DNA of 64,000 nt from Desulfoscipio sp. XC116 (GCF_039851975.1 NZ_CP156660.1:1-64000), one strand, 5' to 3'; numbered from the stretch's first letter, positions 25,888 through 35,075 are shown. The notes: generated by a model not told the origin, from the letters alone. Numbers and translations: made by a program.

Positions 25888-25915
25888 TTGACAAGGGAAA
25901 ATATTTTGCTATAAT
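25888..25915 (+). promoter_or_regulatory. Strong sigma-A promoter without an obvious gene
   Basis: TTGACA (25,888-25,893) and TATAAT (25,910-25,915) are 16 bases apart, with a TG dinucleotide one base before the -10. No protein frame follows closely; the next gene (HNH) starts 213 bases away, beyond an inverted repeat at 25,979-26,009. It may drive a small RNA or the HNH gene with a long leader. Confidence 0.75.
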
Positions 25916-25978
25916 CTAATTATTGGTTAAGTCCTTTTCTGGAAAAGGCTATAAACAAAGATACAGAGACAAAAAAAA

Positions 25979-26009
25979 CAAGTCCGAGAACAGGCCATTC
26001 TCGGACTTG
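25979..26009 (-). terminator. Minus-strand terminator-like hairpin
   Basis: CAAGTCCGAGAA and TTCTCGGACTTG form a perfect 12-bp stem with a seven-base loop. The eight A bases at 25,971-25,978 make a T8 tract on the minus strand, so it reads as an intrinsic terminator for leftward transcription. No leftward gene is visible to its right. A similar stem with GAGACAAAAA beside it closes the IS1634 transposase, so it could be the relic of another IS. Confidence 0.6.
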
Positions 26010-26127
26010 ACGCTGAGAATCAGCTCATGTCTTCTTCTATGTAATCACATAATACCGTAAAACAAACCCCTTAGCAAGGTGTTTATTTTTTGCTGGTGGA
26101 TGCAATTTGTCTCGGAAAGGAGAAACT

Positions 26128-26442
26128 ATGACACGCCAGCCAAATCGCACTTTACAAGATGAGTCCTTTCATCCGCGGACGATTTTAGCCGTATGGAATA
26201 AGGCCACCATTGTCTCCAACCATTATTGCGATTTAAGAAAAGACCGGTGCGGCGCATGGATTAGATTTGCTGATTATGATAATGTCAATTCGGATTTCGG
26301 TTGGGAAATTGACCATAAGAAGCCGGTGGCCAGGGGTGGCACAGATGACTCAGATAATCTTCAACCGCTGCATTGGCGCAATAATCGGGGTAAAGGCGAT
26401 AATTGGCCGAATTGGACTTGTTCATATCGGCAGGATAGTTAG
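26128..26442 (+). CDS. Small HNH endonuclease-like protein
   Basis: A 104-residue protein with an HNH signature: GWEIDHKKPVARGG (near residue 60), then DNLQPLHWRNNRGKGD, giving the D-H, N and N-x-x-x-K/H pattern of the beta-beta-alpha metal fold. Its N-terminal part (WNKATIV, DRCGAWIR) resembles a common family of stand-alone bacterial HNH proteins of about 100 residues with unproven function. ATG at 26,128 has AAAGGAG six bases upstream. It sits next to a type I restriction operon, which suits a mobile or defence context. Confidence 0.8.
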   Translation: MTRQPNRTLQDESFHPRTILAVWNKATIVSNHYCDLRKDRCGAWIRFADYDNVNSDFGWEIDHKKPVARGGTDDSDNLQPLHWRNNRGKGDNWPNWTCSYRQDS

Positions 26443-26520
26443 TTTGCATATTGCTATCGGAAAATGACATAATTATGATTGGAAAACATTTCTATTTAAA
26501 AATTAAATCTGTTTCTACAC

Positions 26521-26554
26521 GCCAAAGCCACTCTTATATAGCAGTGGCTTTGGC
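26521..26554. terminator. Inverted repeat upstream of the restriction operon
   Basis: GCCAAAGCCACT and AGTGGCTTTGGC form a perfect 12-bp stem with a 10-base loop between the HNH gene and the half-size hsdS. The T run is poor (TTCCCTTG), so terminator function is only likely. Confidence 0.5.
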
Positions 26555-26615
26555 TTCCCTTGATCTAGAACCGATCCATTTCTTACATCAAGTCTGTTGT
26601 AGGGGGTGAAAAGAT

Positions 26616-27203
26616 ATGTTTCCAAGAAGAGTAAAACTGGAGAAAATAGCTTATATCTTAAATGGTGTGGCTGATACCAGGCAAGCGAGGAAAGCGGATA
26701 CTTCAGGTGTGTTAACCTACAAATTTATTCAGCCCAACCATTTGGGAATTTTTAATGATATACATAATACTTCAGAGATAAGAAGATATACCTCTCTTGA
26801 TCATAGCTATTTTATTCAAAAGAACGATATTTTATTAAAACGGCTGAATCCGGACAATGCTACGCTAATTATTGACGACATGCCAAATACAGTTTTTTCA
26901 AGTAATCTATTTGTTGTTCGAGTTTTTAAAAACTATTATCCGGCCTATATTGCCTGCCTGCTGGAAAACCAGGGCCTGACCTATCTTAATAGCCACATTG
27001 TCGGTTCGGTTGCGGCCATTAAATCCGTGTCCGCCAAATCATTGGCTGAGTTGGATGTTCCCGCTATAGAATACGATAAACAGATAGCAATAGGTCAGAT
27101 GTGGCTGCTGTATAAAAAGCGAAAAAAGCTGCTGAAAAATATGATTGAAGAAGATCAAAGGTTTATGGCAGCGGTAATAAATAGTATTACCTGGAGGTTA
27201 TAA
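26616..27203 (+). CDS. Half-size type I specificity-like subunit
   Basis: A 195-residue protein resembling one half of HsdS: a single target-recognition-like domain (about 1-150, with DILLKRLNPDNATLIID and LAELDVPAIEYDKQIAIGQ) and one helical spacer (RKKLLKNMIEEDQRF). Full HsdS proteins have two such halves; a complete hsdS lies downstream. It starts at ATG with AGGGGGTG upstream and ends 13 bases before hsdM, so it belongs to the operon. It might dimerise to replace HsdS, compete with it, or be a remnant. Confidence 0.75.
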   Translation: MFPRRVKLEKIAYILNGVADTRQARKADTSGVLTYKFIQPNHLGIFNDIHNTSEIRRYTSLDHSYFIQKNDILLKRLNPDNATLIIDDMPNTVFSSNLFVVRVFKNYYPAYIACLLENQGLTYLNSHIVGSVAAIKSVSAKSLAELDVPAIEYDKQIAIGQMWLLYKKRKKLLKNMIEEDQRFMAAVINSITWRL

Positions 27204-27216
27204 GGGGGAAGTGTAA

Positions 27217-28800
27217 ATGGCTACTACAAGAAAAGATATTGAGGCGGCTCTTTGGAGAGGTGCGAATACTTTTAGAGGAGCTATAGATGCGGCTAACTAT
27301 AAAGATTACATATTACCTATGCTTTTTGTGAAATATTTGAGCGATACCTATTTGGAAAAGCTCGAAGAGTTGGAGAAAAAATATAATGACCCGGTGAGGG
27401 TAGAAAGAGCAATAAGAAGACTTCCTTTTGTTATTAAAGAAAAACACAGATTTTCCTGGCTTTATCAAAACAGGTATAACAATAATTTGGGGGAATTAAT
27501 TAATATTGCCTTGCGGGGAATTGAAGATGATAATCCTTCGCTGTTTAACCGGGTATTTAGAAATATTGACTTTAATAGTGAAGCCATGCTGGGCAATCAT
27601 AAACAAAAGAATACCCGGTTGAGGGAATTGCTTGAGGATTTTGAGCCCCTTGATTTGCGTCCTTCTTCCATCCAGCCTGAGGAAGGTAAGGTGGCGGCCG
27701 ACACCATAGGCGATGCCTATGAATATATGATTGGCGAGTTTGCCAGGCAGGCGGGTAAAAAAGCCGGATCTTTCTTCACCCCGTCGGAAGTTTCGGAACT
27801 GATGGCATACATTGTTAATCCCAAAATTAATGACACTATGTATGACCCAACGTGCGGCTCCGGTTCTTTGCTTATTAAGACCGGGAAGAAAGCCATTGAG
27901 AAGGAAAATGGCAATGTAAAGATTCTTGCTTTGTACGGGCAGGAAATGAACGGATCTTCCTGGTCTATGGCTAAAATGAACATGTTTATCCATGAAATTA
28001 TGGACGCCAAGATTGCCTGGGGCGATTCCCTTGCCAATCCCATGCACCTGGACTCCGACGGCAATCTTATGCAGTTTGATGTCATCGTAGCGAATATGCC
28101 CTTTTCGCAGGATAAATGGGCGGCAGGTTTTAACACCGGCGGCGAAATGGCCGGCAAAGGCAAGGAATTCAAGATGGAAGCAGCCCTTGATAAATATCAC
28201 CGCTTTGACTGGGGAGTTCCCCCTGCCAGTAAAGGCGATTGGGCGTTTTTGCTGCATATGATAGCCAGTCTGAAAAGCGGTGGCAGAATTGCCGCCGTTG
28301 CTCCCCATGGTGTTTTATTCAGAGGTGCGTCCGAAGGAAGGATCAGACAGGCCGTAATCGAAAAAAACTTGTTGGATGCGGTTATCGGTTTGCCCGCAAA
28401 CCTTTTTTACGGCACCGGCATTCCGGCATGCATCCTGGTGTTTAAGAAAAACCGCAATCGTGATGATGTGCTTTTTATTGACGCCTCCGGCAAGGATGAA
28501 AACGGCAACCTTCGCTATGCGAAAGATAAGAACCAGAACAGGCTTGAAACAAAACACGTCAACGATATTGTAAAGGCTTATGAGAACCGTGCGGAGATTA
28601 AAAAATTCGCTCATGTGGCAGCCGCCGACGAGATAAAAGCCAACGAATACAACCTGAATATCCCCCGGTATGTTGATACTTTTGAGGAAGAGGAATTGGT
28701 GGATATTGAACAGGTAAAAAACAATATTGCCGATATCCAAAAGGAGCTTGCCGAAGTGGAAGCTCAGATGGCCAGGTATCTCAAGGAGCTGGGATTATGA
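27217..28800 (+). CDS. hsdM: Type I restriction-modification methyltransferase HsdM
   Basis: HsdM methylates adenine at sites chosen by HsdS. The 527-residue protein has an N-terminal helical HsdM domain and a SAM-dependent methylase core. Motif I is YDPTCGSGSLLIK near residue 208; the motif IV region reads VIVANMPFSQDKW near 290, where the usual NPPF/NPPY appears as NMPF. A C-terminal helix (VKNNIADIQKELAEVEAQM) is the HsdS-contact region. ATG at 27,217 has AGGGGGAAG upstream. Confidence 0.95.
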   Translation: MATTRKDIEAALWRGANTFRGAIDAANYKDYILPMLFVKYLSDTYLEKLEELEKKYNDPVRVERAIRRLPFVIKEKHRFSWLYQNRYNNNLGELINIALRGIEDDNPSLFNRVFRNIDFNSEAMLGNHKQKNTRLRELLEDFEPLDLRPSSIQPEEGKVAADTIGDAYEYMIGEFARQAGKKAGSFFTPSEVSELMAYIVNPKINDTMYDPTCGSGSLLIKTGKKAIEKENGNVKILALYGQEMNGSSWSMAKMNMFIHEIMDAKIAWGDSLANPMHLDSDGNLMQFDVIVANMPFSQDKWAAGFNTGGEMAGKGKEFKMEAALDKYHRFDWGVPPASKGDWAFLLHMIASLKSGGRIAAVAPHGVLFRGASEGRIRQAVIEKNLLDAVIGLPANLFYGTGIPACILVFKKNRNRDDVLFIDASGKDENGNLRYAKDKNQNRLETKHVNDIVKAYENRAEIKKFAHVAAADEIKANEYNLNIPRYVDTFEEEELVDIEQVKNNIADIQKELAEVEAQMARYLKELGL

Positions 28801-28950
28801 GCGATATTCAAAAATATGGTAAAATTAAAGGCTAGAACAAAAGAGAAAGACGGTTAGGAAATTCCTGATAATCTGTGGAGGATAAAACATTTTATCTTCG
28901 CACAGCCTGTAATCCCCGCCCTCTGAGGCCGGGGGTTAATAGACTGTAAG

Positions 28951-29021
28951 CTCGAAATAAGTGCGACTAAGGTTCGGATAGGGTGGTCAAAACCCCACCT
29001 GAACCAAGTCTTCTTTATTGT
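28951..29021 (+). repeat. Stem-loop repeat in hsdM-hsdS gap
   Basis: AAGTGCGACTAAGGTTCGG (28,959-28,977) and CCTGAACCAAGTCTTC with TTTATTG to 29,020 match the arms of the stem-loop inside the 209-bp repeats (15,825-15,880), while the loop between the arms differs in sequence and length. Just upstream (28,910-28,938) is a separate CCCCGCCC...GGCCGGGGG stem. The gap of 251 bases appears to be inserted mobile DNA; just before it, an ATGA overlapping the hsdM stop opens a 12-codon frame that ends in TAG. Confidence 0.75.
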
Positions 29022-29051
29022 GCAATGAAACATTGGACAAGGTGGTCATGC

Positions 29052-30302
29052 ATGAATAGAATTTGTTATAATTATAAGAACTACCTATTCCCGGAAGACT
29101 GGGCGGAATACAAGTTAAGCCAACTATTGGAGGTTGTTGAAAGGCCGGTTAATATGGTAGATGATCAAGAATATAACCTCATTACAATTAAACGAAATTT
29201 TGGAGGAATTGAAAGTCGAGGTAAATTAACCGGGGAAAGAATTCTGGTGAAAAGCCAGTTTGAAATACGTGAAGGTGATTTCATTATTTCAAAGAGACAG
29301 ATAGTACACGGAGCATGTGCTATTGTCCCCAAGAAGTACGAAGGGGCGACCGTGTCCAACGAATATGATGTTATGAACTGTAATAACAGGTTATTGCCAT
29401 CTTTTTTTAAATACTATGTGCAATTGCCTTTTATGAGAAGATATTTTTATATTGCCAGTGATGGCGTTCATGTTGAAAAATTACGATTTAAAACGGATGC
29501 CTGGCTAAGACAAAAAATTCGTATTCCATCGGTTATGGAACAACAAAGTATTACCTCGATTCTAACTGCCTGTGATAAGGTTATTTGTTTAAAAGAACAG
29601 CTAATCGCTGAGAAAAAAAAGCAAAAAAAGTGGTTGATGCAGAATCTGCTCACAGGTAAGAAAACACTACCCGGATTTAAAGGTGAATTTCGGGAAATTA
29701 GGTTGGGGGATATTGGTAATACATATGCTGGCCTAAGCGGGAAAAGTAAAGGTGATTTTGGGTATGGAAAGTATTTTATTCCATACATAAATGTTTTTGA
29801 AAACACTGTAATCGATACGAAAAAATTAGAGTTTGTAAATATATCAGAAAATGAAAAACAGAATAAGGTTCTTTATGGAGATATTCTATTTACAAGTACT
29901 TCCGAGACTCAGGGCGAAATTGGGATGTCTTCTGTTTATCTTGATAATATAGATAATGTTTATCTTAATAGCTTTTGCGTGGGATTTAGAATGAATAATT
30001 TTGATACTTTATTACCTGAGTTTGCATGTTACTATTTTAGGGGTTCTTATTTTAGAAGTGTCCTTAATATGTTGGCTCAAGGGGCAACAAGATATAATTT
30101 ATCGAGGTCCAGCTTGGTTAATATTTGCGTTAAAGTACCTGCAGTAACTGAGCAATCTGCTATTGCCGAAATTTTATCTACAGCGGATCGTGAAATAGAA
30201 CTGCACAAAAAGCAGCTCGATGAACTGAAGGAACAGAAAAAAGCTCTGATGCAGCTGCTGCTGACAGGGATTGTGAGAGTCAACACTGAGAAGGTGAATT
30301 AA
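29052..30302 (+). CDS. hsdS: Type I restriction specificity subunit HsdS
   Basis: HsdS determines the recognition sequence of the complex. The 416-residue protein has two target-recognition domains, each ending in a conserved helix: first half to about residue 210 (IRIPSVMEQQSITSILTACD then the KKKQKKWLMQNLLTGK spacer), second half to the end (VKVPAVTEQSAIAEILSTAD, then KEQKKALMQLLLTG). ATG at 29,052 is chosen from AAGGTGG six bases upstream. The stop overlaps the hsdR start by one base. Confidence 0.93.
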   Translation: MNRICYNYKNYLFPEDWAEYKLSQLLEVVERPVNMVDDQEYNLITIKRNFGGIESRGKLTGERILVKSQFEIREGDFIISKRQIVHGACAIVPKKYEGATVSNEYDVMNCNNRLLPSFFKYYVQLPFMRRYFYIASDGVHVEKLRFKTDAWLRQKIRIPSVMEQQSITSILTACDKVICLKEQLIAEKKKQKKWLMQNLLTGKKTLPGFKGEFREIRLGDIGNTYAGLSGKSKGDFGYGKYFIPYINVFENTVIDTKKLEFVNISENEKQNKVLYGDILFTSTSETQGEIGMSSVYLDNIDNVYLNSFCVGFRMNNFDTLLPEFACYYFRGSYFRSVLNMLAQGATRYNLSRSSLVNICVKVPAVTEQSAIAEILSTADREIELHKKQLDELKEQKKALMQLLLTGIVRVNTEKVN

Positions 30303-33300
30303 TGTCCAACCATACCATATTCGACGAACGCCCGGAAAGCCAGGACCGGGCCATAGAGGTTCTAGAAAAGTTAGGTTACCAATACATACCCCGTTCGCAG
30401 GCGGAAGCATTACGCGGGCGGCTTTCCAATGTCCTGTTTCCCGAGGTCCTGCGTGAGTTTTTGCAACGCCAGTCCTTTGTATACAGGGGCAGGCAAATGC
30501 CTTTTTCCGACCGGTCTATAGGCAAGGCCATTAACGATATCGACGTGCCGCTGGTTTCCGGGCTGATGTCGGCGAGCAAAACGATCTATGACCTGCTCCT
30601 TTCCGGCAACAGTTATGGAGAGGACTTATTTGACGGCGGCCGTCAATCCTTTGATTTAAAGTTTATTGACTGGGAGCAGCCCGAGAACAATATATGGCAG
30701 GTGACGGATGAATTTTCGGTGGAACGTCCGAACGGCAAATATGTGCGGCCGGATATAGTGCTGCTGGTCAATGGTATCCCCCTTGTAGTGATGGAGTGTA
30801 AAAAATCCAGTATTGATGTGGATAAAGGCGTTGCCCAAAATATACGCAATTGGCAGCCTGACTACATTCCCCAGCTGTTTAAATATATTCAAATTGTTAT
30901 GGCCATGAACCCAAACACCGTTAAATACGGTACTTGCGGTACGCCGACCGAACACTTTAACATATGGCGGGAAAAGAATTATGAGTGGCAGCAGGAAAAA
31001 TGCAACAAGGTCAGTCCGGACGGAAGAGTTACAGAACAAGACAGAACCATCGTTTCCATGCTTTCCAGGGATAGGCTGCCGGAACTGATTCGCCATTTCA
31101 TATTATACGATAACAATGTAAAGAAAATTGCCCGCTATCAGCAATTTTTCGGTATACAGGCAGCCATGAAACGCATTAAAGGGGAAGATGGCAAGGGTAC
31201 TAGAAACGGTGTGATCTGGCATACGCAAGGCAGTGGAAAATCTCTTACCATGGTGATGCTGGTTAAAAAAATAATAGCTGATCCGGATATCAGAGAGCCT
31301 CGTTTTATACTTGTAAATGATCGTGTTAATCTGGATAAACAACTGCGGGATAATTTCGCCAAAACGCAGCTTAGCCCGGCCCGGGCCAAAACAGGTAAGG
31401 GCTTGATTGCTCTGCTAAATAACAATGGTGAAACTATAATTACTACCCTGATACATAAATTTGACGCGGCGGCCAAAAGAAAAGTCAAAATTAAAGGCGA
31501 CAATATTTTTTTATTGGTGGACGAAAGCCATCGCACCCACTCGGGCGAACTGCATGACTTTATGCTTGATGTGCTGCCCAACGCGGTAAAAATAGGTTTT
31601 ACCGGCACGCCGTTGCTTAAGAAACATAAGTTCAATACCTATACACAGTTCGGGCCGCTTATTGACAGTTACCCCATTATCAGGGCTGTAGAAGATGGTG
31701 TTATTGTACCCCTTGTCTACGAGGGGAGAATTATTCCACAAGATGTCACAAGCGATAAAATTGATGATTATCTAAAATATATCATTGCACCGCTGAACCG
31801 TGAGCGGCAGGAAGATATGAAGCGCAGATGGAGCAGGTTTTTACCCCTGGCCCGGACCCGTCAACGTGTAGACATGGTAGCCTTTGATATTCATGAGCAC
31901 TTTATGCGTTTTGCCAAGCCGAAGGGATTTAAGGCTATGATTGCAGCCTCTTCACGTTCCACAGCTATTGAACTGCATAAATCAATAAAAAAATTGGGCG
32001 GCGTAAAGACGGCGGTGGTGATATCGCCCGAGAACGTTAAAGAGGATGATGAGCTTACCAGCGAAAATAAAGAGATAATAAACGCCTTTTTCAAAGCAGA
32101 GGTCGAGCCTCTCTTTGGCAGCAACTACGAGGAATATTATGACTGGGCCAAAAACAGTTTCATTGGCGGCGACGATGTGGATGTGCTTATTGTTAAAGAT
32201 ATGCTGCTGACCGGCTTTGATGCGCCGGTTGCCGCCGTGCTTTATGTGGATAAACCCATGAGGGAACATTCGCTGCTGCAGGCCGTCGCCCGCGTCAATC
32301 GTGTATATCACGGTAAAGATTTCGGGCTTATCGTGGATTATTGGGGCATTTTCAGCAAGCTTAACACTGCCATGGATATGTATGCGGATGAAAAATCCGG
32401 CATGGATGGATACGAACAGGCCGATATAGAAAGTGCTATTCTTGGCGCTGGTGATCAAAAACTCAAATTGGCTAAGGCATATCAGGAATTGTGGCTAATA
32501 TTTGAGGGAAAAGATTTTGACCGAAACAGTTCCGAGGGCTGGCAAAGCGTATTGGCAGACGATGACCTCAGAAAAATCTTTTATCAAAGACTATCGGTAT
32601 TTTCCCGTTTAATTGATTTGGCCATGGGAAGTTATGCGTTGTTTGCAGCTGTTGGATATGACCGGATTCAAAAGTACAAGCAAGATTTGTTTCATTTTCA
32701 AAAATTGCGCGGGGCCGTTTTGCTTCGATATAATGAAAAAGTAGATTTTAGTAAATATGAAGACGGTATTCGCAGCCTGCTTAATAATTTTGTTCTATCT
32801 AAACCAAGCCAAATTATTGTTGAACCTGTTTCTATTCACGATGCCGAAGGGATGAAGGAACAGCTTGAAAAATTGGATAGTAAAGCCGCCAAAGGGGATG
32901 CTATTCGCACCCGTATGGGCAAAGAGCTGGAAACCTGCCGTTATGATGATCCCCTGTTATATAAGAGGTTTTCTGAGCAAGTTAAAGAAACGCTTGAAGA
33001 ATATACGGTGTCAAGAAATGATGGCGCTTACTTTTTTAAAATGGAAAAAATAGCCGATGATTTTGTAAGAGGCTATACCGGTCATCACTACCCTGTTTGT
33101 ATAGACAATGACAGCGATGCGAAAGGTTTTTATGGAACGATTCAGGGTATTATTGCCGAAGCTGTAAATGAGGTGCCGCCGGAAATGGATGAAGCAATGG
33201 GGCAATTGGCCATTGAGGTCAAAAAAGCTGTTTCAAGCCGCGCAAAAGTGGATTGGCGTAATAATGTAGCCGTGCATAAAGATATGGAACAAGCTCTTGA

Positions 33301-33406
33301 CGACCTGATTTGGGATTTTACTGAAAAATATAATGTAAAATTACCTATTGAAAAAATTGACCTTATATTAGAAGGGCTTAAGAAAACAGCAATTAGCAGG
33401 TATTAG
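30302..33406 (+). CDS. hsdR: Type I restriction endonuclease subunit HsdR
   Basis: HsdR translocates DNA and cuts it. The 1,034-residue protein has an N-terminal nuclease domain with the D-(E/Q)xK pattern in PDIVLLVNGIPLVVMECKKS near residue 155, then SF2 helicase motifs: Walker A TQGSGKSLTMVM near 310, motif II LLVDESHRTHSGEL near 405, motif III FTGTPLLKKHKF near 432, and motif VI LLQAVARVNRVYHGKDFG near 660. The C-terminal helical region completes a full-length protein with no break. ATG overlaps the hsdS stop. Confidence 0.96.
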   Translation: MSNHTIFDERPESQDRAIEVLEKLGYQYIPRSQAEALRGRLSNVLFPEVLREFLQRQSFVYRGRQMPFSDRSIGKAINDIDVPLVSGLMSASKTIYDLLLSGNSYGEDLFDGGRQSFDLKFIDWEQPENNIWQVTDEFSVERPNGKYVRPDIVLLVNGIPLVVMECKKSSIDVDKGVAQNIRNWQPDYIPQLFKYIQIVMAMNPNTVKYGTCGTPTEHFNIWREKNYEWQQEKCNKVSPDGRVTEQDRTIVSMLSRDRLPELIRHFILYDNNVKKIARYQQFFGIQAAMKRIKGEDGKGTRNGVIWHTQGSGKSLTMVMLVKKIIADPDIREPRFILVNDRVNLDKQLRDNFAKTQLSPARAKTGKGLIALLNNNGETIITTLIHKFDAAAKRKVKIKGDNIFLLVDESHRTHSGELHDFMLDVLPNAVKIGFTGTPLLKKHKFNTYTQFGPLIDSYPIIRAVEDGVIVPLVYEGRIIPQDVTSDKIDDYLKYIIAPLNRERQEDMKRRWSRFLPLARTRQRVDMVAFDIHEHFMRFAKPKGFKAMIAASSRSTAIELHKSIKKLGGVKTAVVISPENVKEDDELTSENKEIINAFFKAEVEPLFGSNYEEYYDWAKNSFIGGDDVDVLIVKDMLLTGFDAPVAAVLYVDKPMREHSLLQAVARVNRVYHGKDFGLIVDYWGIFSKLNTAMDMYADEKSGMDGYEQADIESAILGAGDQKLKLAKAYQELWLIFEGKDFDRNSSEGWQSVLADDDLRKIFYQRLSVFSRLIDLAMGSYALFAAVGYDRIQKYKQDLFHFQKLRGAVLLRYNEKVDFSKYEDGIRSLLNNFVLSKPSQIIVEPVSIHDAEGMKEQLEKLDSKAAKGDAIRTRMGKELETCRYDDPLLYKRFSEQVKETLEEYTVSRNDGAYFFKMEKIADDFVRGYTGHHYPVCIDNDSDAKGFYGTIQGIIAEAVNEVPPEMDEAMGQLAIEVKKAVSSRAKVDWRNNVAVHKDMEQALDDLIWDFTEKYNVKLPIEKIDLILEGLKKTAISRY

Positions 33407-33409
33407 GCT

Positions 33410-34141
33410 ATGGAAGAAAAAAACTTATTCAAAACAGAAATTTTTAATGGAACGGAAGTAATTATTGAGCGTAAAAGCGTGAAAAAAATTCGGTTAAAGG
33501 TGTTTCCGGATGGAGTCGTCAAAATATCCGTACCGTATGGGGTATCGGATGAATGGATAATCGAATATCTCAGGAGCAAAACCAAATGGGTGCAAAATTC
33601 CTTGGCTTATTTCAAAGATACCGAAGCCAGCGAGTTTGAAACAGTTATAAAAAGCGGCATAACCACCCGAATTTTAGGCAGGCAAAAAAGGATTATTATC
33701 AATGAAGGGAAAAGGTATAAAATAGAACAAGAGGGTGACTATGTCTTTATACAGTCCCCCATGGTTAGTAATGAACGGGCTCTGCAAAATCAATTTGAGC
33801 GCTGGTGGAAAAAACAGAGCAATTTTTATTTTGGGGTGGTTATTGATAAATTTTACCCCATTATTGCCAAGCACGGTATTGATAAACCAACACATCAGGT
33901 CAGAAAAATGAAAACCCTCTGGGGCAGCTGCTCCAGAAAGCACGGCAAAATAAATTTAAATTACTATTTGTACAAAGCACCGTCTTGTTGTATTGATTAT
34001 GTTGTTTTGCATGAACTTACGCATTTTCTTTATTCCAAACATAATAAAGATTTTTATGACTTTCTGACTGTACATATGCCGGATTGGAAAGAGCGCAAAA
34101 GAATTCTTGACTACGAAATAGTAAAAGGACTCTGGTATTAA
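33410..34141 (+). CDS. YgjP-like zinc metallopeptidase (M48/DUF45)
   Basis: A 243-residue protein with VVLHELTHFLYSKHNKDFY near residue 200, a zinc HExxH motif with a downstream His ligand, and the upstream signature RKMKTLWGSCSRKHGKINLN. This is the YgjP/SprT-like family, commonly found as the last gene of type I restriction operons. Its substrate and its role in restriction are not established. It begins three bases after the hsdR stop and is probably co-transcribed. Confidence 0.88.
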   Translation: MEEKNLFKTEIFNGTEVIIERKSVKKIRLKVFPDGVVKISVPYGVSDEWIIEYLRSKTKWVQNSLAYFKDTEASEFETVIKSGITTRILGRQKRIIINEGKRYKIEQEGDYVFIQSPMVSNERALQNQFERWWKKQSNFYFGVVIDKFYPIIAKHGIDKPTHQVRKMKTLWGSCSRKHGKINLNYYLYKAPSCCIDYVVLHELTHFLYSKHNKDFYDFLTVHMPDWKERKRILDYEIVKGLWY

Positions 34142-34235
34142 GAGGTAACCTGGCGGTAAAGAAGGTCCGGCTTACTGGACAGTACGAAAACTTAATGATA
34201 AAATATATTAAATTTAATATTTCCGTTAACATTTC

Positions 34236-34440
34236 CGGGTAATCCCGAGCTATTGCTTGGGGGATAATGGGGAACCAGGTGCAAGTCCTGGACGGTCCGG
34301 CCACTGTAAATAGAGAGCCTCTTCCGAAAACCACTGTCCGGCATTAATTGGGATGGGAAGGTGGAATGCAGGCAATGACCTATGAGTCAGGAAACAACAT
34401 GCCTGGAAATGAACATTACCTCCCGAGGAGAGGAATAAAG
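34236..34440 (+). promoter_or_regulatory. Cobalamin riboswitch
   Basis: The element has the conserved core CCGGCCACTGTAAATAG near 34,298, AACCAGGTGCAAGTCCTGG near 34,273 and the B12-box-like GAGTCAGGAAACAAC near 34,384 followed by GCCTGG. It is expected to shut off downstream expression when adenosylcobalamin is plentiful. A terminator-like stem follows at 34,484. The nearest coding target, cbiK, is about 640 bases further on. Confidence 0.9.
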
Positions 34441-34483
34441 TGTCTGCTTCACATTATGTGTGCAGGTAAGTGAAGCTGAAACA

Positions 34484-34515
34484 TAAGGCCTTTGTTCTTA
34501 GGAGCCAAGGCTTTT
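34484..34515 (+). terminator. Expression-platform terminator of the cobalamin riboswitch
   Basis: AAGGCCTTTG can pair with CCAAGGCTTT, followed by TTATTTATTG. It lies about 45 bases after the riboswitch core, in the place of an intrinsic terminator. Confidence 0.6.
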
Positions 34516-34519
34516 ATTT

Positions 34520-35075
34520 ATTGTTAAAATATTTTTGGGTGGTGCCGCTTGAGAAGTCGGCATCTTAAATCGGTTTTCTTTGTTGTAAAGGTATGGTATC
34601 CCAAAAAAGTGCAAACTTGGGGCCGCAAACCTGAAAACAGCAAGCCCGGGCCTGTTCGGACAACCACAGAAGTATAAAACGGATTTTTTTGTTTTGTACT
34701 ATGGGGGTTGGTTGAACTATGGCTTGCTTGCGGTCGGCATGATAAAAGAGCTCCCGCGATGGCGGGAGCTCTTTTATCCGCGGAGCTTTTTCAGCTGCTG
34801 TTTGTGTTTTCGCAAACGCCGTTATTGGGCTGAACGGCTGAAAATGATCTTGCGTGATGTTATACCCGGTATTTTGTCTTATATGAAATTAGCCAACGCG
34901 CGCTTAAATTTATTGACTGCTTAATTAGTGGTTTCTTGCCGTTCCGTAATTATGCTTAAAAATAGGAAGTAATTGATTTCGGAGAGTTCGGGGTGGCAAT
35001 GGAGCGGAGGCCGGAAAGAACGGCCCGGCGTGTTGCCGGAATGGTATACCGAGTGATAAGGGAGGAAAAAAGTGA
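34520..35075. other. Eroded region between riboswitch and cbiK
   Basis: About 555 bases with no gene I can support. It contains a very strong terminator palindrome at 34,741-34,778 (GATAAAAGAGCTCCCGC and GCGGGAGCTCTTTTATC). Short open frames before and after it (for example one ending at 34,924) match nothing I recognise. The likeliest explanation is deletion or decay of genes that once followed the riboswitch. Confidence 0.5.
34741..34778. terminator. Strong bidirectional terminator
   Basis: A 17-bp perfect stem, GATAAAAGAGCTCCCGC with GCGGGAGCTCTTTTATC, with a four-base loop and T runs on both strands. It would block read-through from the riboswitch into cbiK. Confidence 0.8.

Noticed and set aside
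27496-28308. A 270-codon minus-strand frame inside hsdM
   Set aside because: It is antisense to the conserved methylase motifs, with no start signal; a shadow frame.
23956-34141. tRNA-Ser(CGA) as an integration site for the Fic/restriction island
   Set aside because: No repeat of the tRNA 3' end was found on the far side and no integrase gene is present.
34694-34924. A 76-codon frame between riboswitch and cbiK
   Set aside because: It runs through the terminator palindrome at 34,741-34,778 and has no family resemblance.
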